Shown in pieces: positions 1 through 11,700 of a stretch of 64,000 nt of DNA. The stretch's first letter is position 1, and every line of letters starts with the position of its first letter. The position numbers and the translations under genes are program-made. This stretch comes from Owenia fusiformis (taxonomy: Eukaryota; Annelida; Polychaeta; Sabellida; Oweniidae), in NCBI GenBank assembly GCA_903813345.2, contig CAIIXF020000006.1, positions 312,001 to 376,000 of the forward strand. The letters are read 5' to 3'. Below the pieces are notes generated by a model. It saw only the letters and a program-made list of their open reading frames with translations. It did no database searches and was not told the DNA's origin.

Positions 1-1017
1 ATGGAGTATATAGTGCATACTTAATTTTACATTCATTTGAGAATATGGATATGCTTAAGTATCATATATGAAATTGATAACAACATACAATCAAGAATGA
101 TAACAATGAAATCTTATTTCTGATCATAAACATTGTTGTTGATATCTGGTATTGATATAATGGACACATGGGATGAACATTTGGTACGATTTTAAAAAGT
201 ATAACTAATTTGGAAAAGGCCTTGAAGGGTATTTTTAGTGAGCTTTAGGTTTGAAAGATTGATCACTTCAAAGCCTTGTCAACTCGATGTTTGGATGAAG
301 TTTATTGGCTGATTGGACTAAGCCTGGCCCAAATACTTTTTAATCTAGCTAAACCTTAGTTACACAAAAGCCATTCTAAATAACTCCTAGCCAAAGTGGA
401 GACAGTCGAATATTTTTCTTCCAAATTATATCCCAACTTTTCAATGGTGTTCCTCTTTATACAAACATTAATCCACCATCTCCAGACAGATTTTATTCTG
501 GTTGTTTTCCTTCCAAATCGGTTGCGATACTCTCAAAACAAATACAAAGTTGAGATTAATAATACTGCTATTGCAAAGAATGACAATGATACGGTGCAAT
601 TTTTGCCACCAGAAAGCAAAACAAAAAGAGGCTGAATCTGGAGGGTGCGGGAAGTCTAATTGATCTCATTACGCGTGGCCAGTTTTGTTCCTAAAGTCTT
701 ATTCCAAGAGTTCTTGTTGCAGACCGGGTATGGAAAAGCCACCCTAGATGTGAAGTTATAAAAAGTCACTTTTAAACTCCAAAACGCATTAGCTTGGAAG
801 TAATGAAGTAACAGTCAAATCATTGATATCAACTGGCGGTAGACCAAGGTTTAAAACCTTATTGCTGGATAAATCTCAATTGTGTCATCATTTGCCATCA
901 TTCCCCGTTTTCCTGTTACATTATCTCAGCGTGGGTATCCCGGTATCAGCATGGTCCAAACGCTTGATTTCGTTTTCAAACGTGTAATCCGTTATCTGGA
1001 TATTTGACTTCCCACAG

Positions 1018-1085
1018 CTTGACCAAGGTCAAGTTAAAGGCCAGGGTCGGGTATAAAAGGCCAGTGGCAGTTAGGAATTACATCA
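1018..1085 (+). promoter_or_regulatory. TATA-box promoter candidate with AGGTCA-type palindrome
   Basis: GGGTATAAAAGGCC contains a consensus TATAAAA at 1052-1058. About 30 bp upstream, CTTGACCAAGGTCAAG (near 1018-1033) is a 7-bp inverted repeat with a 2-bp spacer that includes AAGGTCA, a nuclear-receptor half-site. If used, transcription would start near 1080. No coding exon links to it directly; it could drive an upstream Pax6 transcript or another RNA. Confidence 0.35.
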
Positions 1086-2949
1086 TATGATGATTTGATA
1101 ATTTTAAAAATCAGAGCTCCAGAGGATTTACTTTGTTTTTTCCTCATAACTTGAAAACTACTGAACAGTTCTTGCTACATTTTGTCACACTTTTGCATGA
1201 ACATATGTCAATTTAATATCTTGCTTTATTTGATTCAAAATATCACTAGATTTTGTGTAATTAAGTATTTTTATTTGAAAGTGTACTGGTTTTAGGGGAG
1301 GAGTTATAAGACAGGGATTTAAATATCTGACCAATGAGAATGCTATAAATTTGTCATGTGATATTTGCAAACACAAGCACATTGTATCATTCTAACAAAT
1401 CAGCTATTTGCAAAACATAAAATCTTTTAAAAATCAAAGAAAAACTTACCACTCGATTTGTATTTTTCACATTATATATCCCCAGTAAGTATAGCTGTAT
1501 ACAGGTTGGTACAGGTGTTTACTTTCACTTGTTTAAATTTTATCTATAAATTCAATGTCATAGACGAATTTGGGTGAACTGATTGTAAAATTATTATGAA
1601 ACGATCACATTTAGTACTTTATCCCAGATTAATTCCATGTAATTAAATATTTTAAGTTTCAAATCATTTTTTGTAATTTCCTGCGAGGAGCAACATCTTT
1701 AGTCTGAACACTGGTAAATCCCTTTCTACATTTTCATTCCAGTATATTCTGGTAAGATCTGTCATCTTATATTGCATAATCATTTCCAAACTAAATTCTC
1801 TTTTCATATTCAGAACATTTTGTAACTTTCTTCATAAAAGTGACAAGTGCACCAGTGTAATTTTTTCTTTGATTGTCTGTACACTATTGTTTTCCTAATT
1901 GATTTTGTTCACTTCCAAGTTTACTTGCCATTTCTTTTTCTGGTTAGTCTTTGGTTCTGTTCAAGTTAGCTTCATATACATGTATAGGTCAGTGAAACTG
2001 AGGAAATTAATTCAAATAGTACTTGATTTATCTTGACACCCAGAGTGTGAGGGGAGGGGGCATTTGATTTCTATCTAGTAAGATATACATAAATACATAG
2101 GATATACATCAGATAGTGAGGAATGATAGCTAAAGGGTTCTTCCCTAAGTTATATTTGGCCTATCTCTAACAGACCAAAGGAAATCATGCTGCAACATTG
2201 AAGTGAGTTACAATCAAAATCTCATTTTCAAAGTTCAATGTTCACATGATGAATAGTAATTGACAAGATCAAGTGAAATCCTAGATTAAAATTTGGAATC
2301 ACTCTGTGGATCTCATCAGATCCAAGAATAATGTGTCCCTTGAGATGTGTCAGAGATGTCAATTTCAAAGATTTCTAGTCTGCATAGAAGGGACCATATC
2401 TGCATTTCAAAATTTTATTCTCTACATTATTTTAAATTCCCCCAAAAATATTTCACACACTAATTTTGATGTTTCCCCCAATAAGACAGTGAAAGATTTA
2501 ATCCTCTAGATACATGTGCTTGTGTTTGTAAACATTCTGGCATAATTCTTGCCATATATGGTAAGATGATCTTTCACATGATTGGCTAGTCATTAATGGC
2601 TATTAATGAGGTGGGCTGAACTCAACCATATGGCAGGGAAACCTGGCCTTTAAGTATCTCCTGTATGTTACAAAAATGGAGAACGTGAAATGAAGAAATG
2701 TGAGTCTACTTCTACATGAAGACTAATCCATGAAAAGTAACCGAAACTAGTCTGCTTTTACCGGAAGTTCATGCCCAAAGGCGGGAAGGAGACTGGCGAA
2801 GATTCTCAGCACACAAGATGCGCTCCCGACAAATTGCTTTGACAGGAGCCCCAATTTACTCGAGAGCACCTAGCTATTTTCCTTCGTTTGATCCTCACGA
2901 TGTGTAGCTCAAGATTCGTTCAGATGTAATCAAGCTTGTAAAATAGTAA

Positions 2950-2990
2950 ATTTAGATAATGGCCAAAATGGCGGGGGTCTTCTATCTCTC
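2950..2990 (+). promoter_or_regulatory. YY1-type motif in a GC-richer patch
   Basis: CCAAAATGGCGGGGG at about 2963-2977 matches the long YY1 motif (CAAAATGGCGGC), which in animals usually sits just after a TATA-less start site. It lies in a relatively GC-rich segment 2.7 kb before the Pax6 start codon, so it is a candidate distal Pax6 promoter. This is a motif reading only. Confidence 0.3.
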
Positions 2991-5479
2991 TGCCTAACTG
3001 AGATGTTTTTGAGTGAGATATAATGTCCACCACCGATCTCCAAATACAGGCGATCTGTAAACCTCCGGGCGATAATAAGATAAAATAAAAATTCAATGAA
3101 TGTGAAGAGATGTTGCTGATAATATTGTAAAGGAAGAAGCATCACCATATAATTAACCCCTAGGGATTGTCCTTTCGTTTAAATTTAGCGCATTTCGGTT
3201 GAAAATATTAATGTTGACATGGTTTTGAATAAAGACATCATTGATGGGTTATGACGAGGACCATTAGGTATCAAGTAAAGAGGAAAGTTCTCACAAACCC
3301 TGAGCGCCAAAGCGAAAAATGCGCCATCATTTTGATAGTGCACATGCGCAGGCGCTTGAAAGAACGTCAGCGACCTGTGAAACAGTTTGAAGCGCACACA
3401 AAACATAACTCAATGATCCTGCTGTTTCAACAGAGAGCGATGGTCCTAAATTACAGACCACGGGACTTGAAAACCCGTTTCTTTTGTTCATCATCTATGC
3501 CCCCTGCGTGAATAACTACCAGTGTTATACATTGATATCATGACTAAGCTGAAAACTCGCTAGTGGTGAAAATTTAACTTTGGAAAGTGATCCCAAAGAT
3601 TCAATTAGCCTGAAATGTTACCTCCTTTTCCAATGTGGCCCGTGTTTTACCCCAAAGTTAAAATCACTCTACTTGAAACAAAAATTATAATTCTGCATCG
3701 CTTCATCAGTCTAAATATTGGCCAAATTTGACATCAGATCTTCAGTGAACACGAAATGAGCAAGAGGCTTTTTAAGGGGATTAATCATTAAGAATGTCAA
3801 CAAATGGAGTCAAGATCATCTTAACAGGTAATACATACGGACGGCTGTTGCCTGATTAAGTAGATACTTTTTACAGCATGCTATCTTAGTCCATAAGAGT
3901 AACAGAGACATAGATATCATGATATTATAACTGCTGACTGAAGTTAGTTAAAACAGTTTACGTTTCGCCGAGCTGTAAAACATCAAAAATTCAAAAATAA
4001 CTGAAAAAAGGAACCTATTGATTGGTTCTGGCATTTTCAGCTCTTATCGCAAAGTTTTACCTCTTTTTTGAAGAGGATTTCAGTCTGGTTCTTTATAATG
4101 AAGTGTTTGGTAATGCATGTTTGCTTTCAAGCGGTGTTCATGTTGCATAGACGTTTACCGTTCCGTTCAAGTTGATTGGAACTCTGATTAATTGGAGTTA
4201 AAAAATGGATGTGTCAAATTTGAAAGTGTTTATGTCACAAGTCGTGTGCATTTGTTTACAATTCCTAGGATATTCTTCAATATTGACAAAATAGAAGTCA
4301 TCGCTTGTTTATTGACGTTTAAAGCACACGAATGCAAGCATAAAATAATAGACTTTAACTAATGATCAAAATGCGTTAAATTGTTGCCAAGTGTTTAATC
4401 AGTGGTTGAAATTAAACAGCAAAGTGTAAACTATAATGGACTGTTGTGTCGGACGTGTGTTCAAGTCAACCGGTTGTCTGGTTTGTAGAAAACTAATAAA
4501 TAACAGAACATCCAGATGGAACGCGCTATTCGTGAGCGTTGTTTCTGGTTTCATGCGCGTTGCTAAGTGTTCCGCACAAACCGTACGTTATCGCGAGCAT
4601 AAATATAGTCCGAATTCGTGTCATTCCAAACTGAACTCCCTAAATTGACTTTTTCGGGGAGATGGCCCTCAAAGGCAATTAAACACCTTTGATTTGATTT
4701 AATCTAGCCCGAAAATTACAACCATTGTATTCTTTAATTCATAACTTATTTCTTGACATTTAGCTGTTTTATTGTTATGTCAAAGCACGCGCCATGAAAA
4801 ACAATAAATTTTTGATTAAGATCTAATTTACAATTAATAAATTAAAATCCTTAGGTGCGTGAATCATGGACAACCAACTGTTACATTGTACCCGCATCTC
4901 AAAGACGATCAGATGTTGGTTTCAAGGCAGACAACATTTGTGAAAAGAATTCGACATTTCGGGAAATTGCCATAAAAAGTTAAATGAAAGTTATAACTGT
5001 ACATTTGGGAAGTGGTAGATGGAATGCTTTGTCAGTTTGATATAAATCAACAAATCAACAATGCCTTTGGTTTTATTTTCACGACGACTTATATGAACCA
5101 ATATCAATATCATTGATTGGAATGGAGCACTCCCAATAAATAAAAACAATATCTCAGCTTGGGAAGCTCGTATGTCAAGTCATACTATCAGATTACTCCA
5201 GTGTATTTATTGATTTCGAAAGGGACAATATAAAACAAAAGCAAGTGGCAGGTTTCAACTTGGAATGACAAGAGCAAAGAATCACGTCCCATAACAGATA
5301 CCGGTATTATTGGAATAAATTGAAAAGAACCCAGCAGATAAATAGAGAGAAACTGCTACCATTGAAATAGTTAGAGAATTCATCCTGGTGTGCGATTGAA
5401 AGTACGCTGGTCTAAGACTCCGGATTGGTCCATCCTAGTATAAGAACGTGGTATTAAGAAACACACGCATAGAAGTTTT

Positions 5480-5631
5480 GAATAAGACGCTTTAGAACCC
5501 CTTTCAATACATTAACCAACCACAGACTTTATTTCCGCGCCATTTTGAATTTATTAAAAGAGGTATTAGACTGTAGTTTATTCAGTAACGTAGATATTGA
5601 TAGTATCTGAGTCAGTGAAGCAGATTTTATC
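5480..5631 (+). promoter_or_regulatory. Pax6: Proximal Pax6 5' flank / 5' UTR candidate
   Basis: CCGCGCCATTTTG at about 5535-5546 is the reverse complement of a CAAAATGGCGC motif of YY1 type, some 90 bp before the Pax6 ATG. No TATA box is evident. The in-frame stop at 5608-5610 indicates that the sequence just before the ATG is untranslated. Whether transcription starts here or an acceptor lies here cannot be told. Confidence 0.3.
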
Positions 5632-5779
5632 ATGGGAACGGATGCGATTCAGCAAGGGGGAGTAAAATTAGAAGGATCCTACGCACAAGGGTCGATCCCC
5701 ACGGACAGTCCACAGGGACCGATCATGTCAAACACAGAGGAGGGTAGTCGTGCAGAGGAAATTAAACGCAAAGCGAGGG
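5632..5779 (+). CDS. Pax6: Pax6 coding exon 1 (N-terminal extension)
   Basis: The ATG at 5632-5634 opens 49 codons starting [20 protein letters not shown] and ending ..EEIKRKAR plus one base. The donor is G|GTAACG at 5780. The leftover G joins GA at 7047 to make the Gly before HSGVNQLGG, the same phase-1 junction seen before the paired domain in vertebrate Pax6. An in-frame TGA at 5608-5610 closes the frame upstream, which supports this ATG. A second Met (GPIMSN) lies inside and could be an alternative start. The segment has no known domain; it is acidic/polar, then basic next to the paired domain. The open stretch is short (53 codons), so it is easily missed. Confidence 0.8.
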
Positions 5780-8700
5780 GTAACGTAACTGATTAACTTT
5801 AATTAAACAAAGTTTTAAACTCTGATATCGACCGCTTGCGATCTTCACATCAAGTGCGTGTTCTGTTAGTGTTTGACTAGCTTTATTATAGAGATTGACA
5901 CACCACTCAGATTTTATATATATATTATACAGACCTTATGAATCATCGGAAGACGTCTCGATGTTCCATCGCTATACCATACCGTCTCTATATCGTACTA
6001 TTTTATTTCCCTAAATCCAATTCCAAGTGAATCAGGGAGAACTTATCAAATTATTCTCAGTAATTTATCCATTGTGCCACTCAGCCCTAGTAACCTATTA
6101 TGATATATAATACATATAGTCCAAATATTAGGTGCAGGAAATCTACGAAAATAAATATACATAATTATTGTTTTAACTTTAATTTGAAACAAAATACAAA
6201 AGATATTTCACTAAATACTAATTCTAAATGGTGTCTAGCAAATAACCAGAAGTGAGATTACAACATTTGGTTGAACAGAAGGTGTTAAATTTGGACTGCT
6301 CAATAACATTTCAAATGTTTTAAGAACCATTGGTCTGAAATGGAAATTGAATTTATCATATAATCATCCCCTAATAATTACCGAGTCAATGCCTTGATAT
6401 ATTGTCCGCAATAAAGTCATATCAACATTGGCTTCTTTACGAACAAATCATCATCGCCTCCGTACACTCGATTTCTCCCGAATATAAACATCTCTCTTAT
6501 CTCGGCATAATTTTAACCAGACTACTGAAATATTAATGTTTTTCATATATCGGTGTCCCTAAATGTTAGCTCCCCTTTACATTATGGGTGTAGGAGGGCA
6601 GAAAATCTTGTCGGCTCGATTATAAAGCAGAAATGTGCTGAACAAGTCAAGTGAACACATCCATACGCGTAGGGATTTGAGTCTCACACATGGTGGATTC
6701 TTACGCCATTTCAAATCATGAATAGGTTCTTCCACTACTCTGAGTCCTATATTTTTTCCGCTATCCTAATTCTTTGTACACCAATGCTTTATTTTGTGTC
6801 TGGTCTCCCAGATTACAAAGTCGGAATTTTATACTTTAGCTAAACTTATTCATTAGTTACTAAAACTGAGTAAAACGCAGTTGGGTTTTTGGATTTGAGT
6901 ACTAGTTGTAAATTATTTGGATAATAGCTGACATAGTGAGTACCGACTAACATGTAGAAAACGTAAAAAAAAGTTTGTTCACATATAATACTTGTGCACA
7001 TGAAGGTCAATCATTTCATCCACATTTATATTTGATGTATTTCTAGGACACAGTGGAGTAAACCAACTTGGAGGAGTATTCGTAAACGGTCGGCCACTTC
7101 CGGACAGCACTCGGCAAAGGATCGTTGAATTAGCGCACTCTGGTGCACGCCCCTGTGATATTTCAAGGATTTTACAAGTGTCAAATGGATGTGTCTCAAA
7201 AATCCTTGGAAGATATTATGAAACTGGTTCCATCCGTCCCCGAGCGATAGGGGGCTCGAAACCTCGTGTAGCCACAAATGAAGTTTGCGCAAAAGTTGCC
7301 CAATACAAGCGGGAATGTCCATCAATTTTTGCCTGGGAGATTCGGGATCGATTACTATCCGATAACGTCTGCAATCAAGATAATATACCCTCAGTAAGTA
7401 GCTGTTTTTCAGTTTTTATATTGAAAAATCCCAGTATGGTGAATTGAATTACCGCAATGTTACCATTAACTGCACTTTGACAGTGCCAATCCCAGCTGGC
7501 CATGAAAGATGCGCACTAAAATTTAGCACTACAGCTAAGACTAACTAAACACATGTGAACTATTCATGAAAAGGGTTTTTCTTATTTATACCATCAATAA
7601 TTCAGGACTTATCACTTTAAATTACTAAAAATGGTTAATTAATTGATCCAAACACGTGACATTAATATTCCGATATTTTTGATCACAGAGTTTATGATAA
7701 AATTGTTTACTCTCGTTTGAACCTGTGCTAAGATATAAACATGTATAAAAGTGATAAACTTGGAGCTGAAGAAAACTAGACGCTTTATTTTTCAAATGGT
7801 ACTTGGCATGAGATGAAATATAGCAGTGTTTTCTTTAGTGTCTGCTTTTAAATACTCGTTGAATGAAGGCCTGTCAATTAAAGCAAGCGTTATTGCATAA
7901 AATTCGGAAAATACTTCTTAAAATGCACCTCCTTGGGGTGTGTTACATTAAAAGCGTCTCACTAATGTACTTTCTCTCGCCCAGGGAATCCGCAATTGGA
8001 TGGCGAATTGTTGAGGAAGATATTGTGAACCTACAATTAGACATAATGGTTTTATTTTAAATCGAGAAATGCACAGTTAGTTTAAATCGTGTTAGAGATA
8101 TTCTGAAAGATTCTCCCACCTGCGATGGTTCGGTATATTGTTTCCTAATTGATCGCTAAAACTTGGAATTATCACTAAAAAGAAAGTCGCACTCTGTCAC
8201 AATAAGGCAAATATTTAATGATTTGCAGCCTCAATTTACTAGTTTATTTCCAAATTGGTCTATTGTATTTCGTTGTGGGTATCCTTGTTAGAAAGCAATG
8301 GAATAATACCATAGAACACTCACGAGTCCTTATGGGAGAAATTAGTTTATATTCCTGTGCAGTTTTGTTGATTAAATCAACTCCTCATCATTCTGTAGAT
8401 GACAAAATACAGAGGCATTTGTCAATCGGAGCGCCATCGACGTATTCTCAAATTGACCTCCTTTTCTCACTTTTCTAAGATTTTTTTCAATTTTGATCTA
8501 ATTTTATTAGGTGATAATCTTACATCGTCTTAATATTAAAAATCTGATCAGATTTATCGGAGTCTTTCAAAGAAAATGTATTAAATTGATATCATGGGTA
8601 GCGTATTATGATTAAGTGTCTTATAGTCAATAAAGAACCTAGACGACTCATCACTTTTATTCTCACAGATCAAATTATCCTTGCTCGAAGAATAGCGTGT

Positions 8701-11700
8701 TATATTTCTTTAGAACAAAAGTATCACATCAAATATGATTTTACATCAATATCAGGAACAATTATCTCAAAAATGTGTTTTTCTATTTTATTGATATTCT
8801 ACGGAGATATTCAATTTCTATTCTTTTTGGAATATAGTTCTCTCGCTTACAAGGGAATGTGGTACAAAATGGTGTCAAGGTTCTACAGGAACACGGGGAA
8901 CTTGAAGAGTTCTTAATTCATACGGGTCACTTCTTAACTAAGTAGAGAAAGGTTGATTTGGACTTGAGAGACAATTCAACCGGCAGACTATCTGAATGTT
9001 ACTGCTGAAATCTGATAATATACATCCACACAACTAATAGAAACAAAACATGATAATACCTAAAAACTATAAATAAATTCCAGAATTATTAATTTCCAAC
9101 TGCAGATATTATACTTTATCCGCTTAAAAGTGGCCTCGACTCCAAAGAAGATGTTTCCCAATGTATAATCTTAATTAAAAGTTTTTCAATTTTTACGATC
9201 GTGTCAAAAGCTCTTTAAATCTCTTCTATAAGCTACTAGAGACTGCGAGAAAATCAACCACGCAAGTAAATTTTTCCTCTTGAATGGGCGATAATATAAT
9301 GAACTTCTTCAGGTACATTGTTACCTCAGCTCGTGTTCTTAATTAGATAACGAAATCCACTTAAAACTATTCCCGACCAGTGTTTCCTCTGGTTTTTGTT
9401 CGAACTCTATTTTTCATTTGGATCTAAAAAGAACGTTGTTTTGACTGTCAGCATTTCACATCATTACCGTGTGTAGTATTGTGGGAGATCTCGAAATAAG
9501 TACGTTGAACACCAATCATTTCTAATTAATAATGCATACCGCGGAGTGAATGCAGTAAAAGATATTTGTGAAAAATCAAAATCAAGCTAATTCCAAGATC
9601 GTCTTAATTAATAGTTCTGTTAACATTGCATTGACTAATCGAGTTGAATCTCCTTTATCAATCAAATTATTATCCAGTTTTTCAATTAACCATCGGATTC
9701 TAGCTTTATTTACTCCCCTGCTACTTTTAATCATATTAAAACATCCGGAACAATAGAAAAACACAGATTAACGTGTTACTTTTCTTAGATTTCGTGATTT
9801 TACCGCATAGGTTATTACGGATCTTCTTTATGGTATCTGAAGGAGGTCGGAGGTCGGAAGGTTTTATCTCAGAAATAAAGGCGTCATAACAGGTTCCTCC
9901 TGGCAGCAAAACAATGGTCCACAAAAGATACAAAAGGACCAACTCGCTGCTTTGTTTCATTGTTAACTGGTTCTTAACGAATCTCATTTATCCAGGATGT
10001 GTTTTCTTAACCCTGGGACTCTGAGACTTGTTGTTGAGTCGTTGCTGTTAGACTGGGTTACTAAGATTCAATAAAGTTGTATCTTTATTTGCATATTCAA
10101 TAATCTTGAGCCGATCTTTTGTGGTAACTAATCATAGGTCTTAGCCCCACTGTTATACAAATTGGTCTAACATATGGTCACCAGTTGAAATATCCAACTC
10201 TATGTCGTCTGCATATTAACCCAAAATGAAAAAATGTGAGATATTGTCTATTTCTGACCTTTTACTCTATCCGTTTATGAATCAAACTGAAATACTTTCT
10301 ACAAATAATCACTTGTTAGAAAGTTAGTAAATGGATTTGATTGCATTGTTCAGTGTATTTGCCAACCAAGTCTGAGACGGTCTAAGCGTGTGCTTTTATT
10401 TGCACACTACTAGAATTTAAAGAGATTTGTGTTGTAGTTGCTTGTTACAAATCCCTGTGCAAACATATTTAAAGTAAAAGTCAATTTGAGTAAAGCGGAG
10501 GAACATGACTTCTGAAAGAGATATGGAGTGCAGTTGTGAAAATGTTGACGTCCGTAAATCTAATGTGAAACGTACACATTCGGACACTTCACTACTTTAG
10601 TACTCCGCGGTTCCAAAAACAACATGGCGACCGAAAATGTCTAGCAATGTTGATATACCATTTAGCCGTCATTTAAAATTGAATGAAGAGAATGATTTGA
10701 TTGAATTTTTTAGATGTTATCCTGTAGTTTATCTCGAGTGCATCTCAACCTTTGCAATGTGGTGGAAAATTGCACATTAGTGCGATATTAGTACCTAGTG
10801 GTCACAGACGACGAGCTTTGAGATTTATGGGGAATTTTATGGCTGTCTTACCATCTTTTCAACCAATTTGGCTCTATGGTTTGAAGCAATGTAAAGGTGT
10901 TGATGGTAAAATATTGAAAACATTAAACGCTCATGAGTTTAAAAGAAAGGAATAATCATTGTAAGTGGCTATTGGGTGCTGTAGTAAAGTACCCTTGGGT
11001 TATTCAAAATGAGACCTTTCCACTTGTTAAATTACAGACTATACCACGAGGGCCATCAAAGAACGCTTGCCGTTATACCTCAAGTTTGAGCTATCAATGT
11101 GATTCGCTATATCACCGACGCATTACGTTGCCTGGTGTTTCCCAATCATTTCTGGAATTAGTTTTGAATACATCTGAACAAGGTGGCAAATATTCCACTA
11201 AAATCAAATCTAGGATTCCAGTTTCACTTGATTTGACAGGAAATTGGTCTATACAGTGAAATAACACGTCTTTGAAACGCAAGGCTCTATCATCCATGAT
11301 CAGATTAATGCTTAGACGTAATGAAGCAGGCAGAAAATGGCCAATTGATACATTGGGGTGTCTTGCAGTTATACCATGGCACAAAACAGTTCTTTTTATT
11401 TCATATGATCCAGTTTGTGAACTTTTGTGTTGTATTCTTTATGTGATCAGGGTTACATGTTCATGCTAGGATTTTGGCATTTTTGGGTGACAAATAAAGA
11501 GATGACTGGATTGCCAAACTTGTATAAATTGCGCAAGGGCTGTTTGCAACAAGAGGCAATTTCTAAGCTTCCTACGTATAGATAGATGCATTGAGTCTAA
11601 CTGGCCTATTGCTCTGTAGTTTGCTAATGTATGCACATCTGAAACAGAAATAATGTCATCGGGTCAATTCAGCATCGAGTCAATTCAAATGAGAAGCACA

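Larger units (their letters stand above)
1..5631. other. Upstream region of Pax6, no coding exon recognised
   Basis: No open frame here resembles a known protein. The stretch is AT-rich with patches of higher GC at about 2,780-3,520 and 4,430-4,680. These patches hold CpGs and candidate promoter motifs and may include non-coding 5' exons or enhancers of Pax6. The open frames in those patches overlap on both strands without recognisable domains. Confidence 0.5.

Noticed and set aside
3185-3511. Overlapping open frames on both strands in the upstream GC-richer patch
   Set aside because: No recognisable domain, mutually antisense, and no splice continuity with Pax6.
7026-7325. 99-codon open frame antisense to the paired-box exon
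   Set aside because: It is the complement of a conserved coding exon and shows no independent domain.
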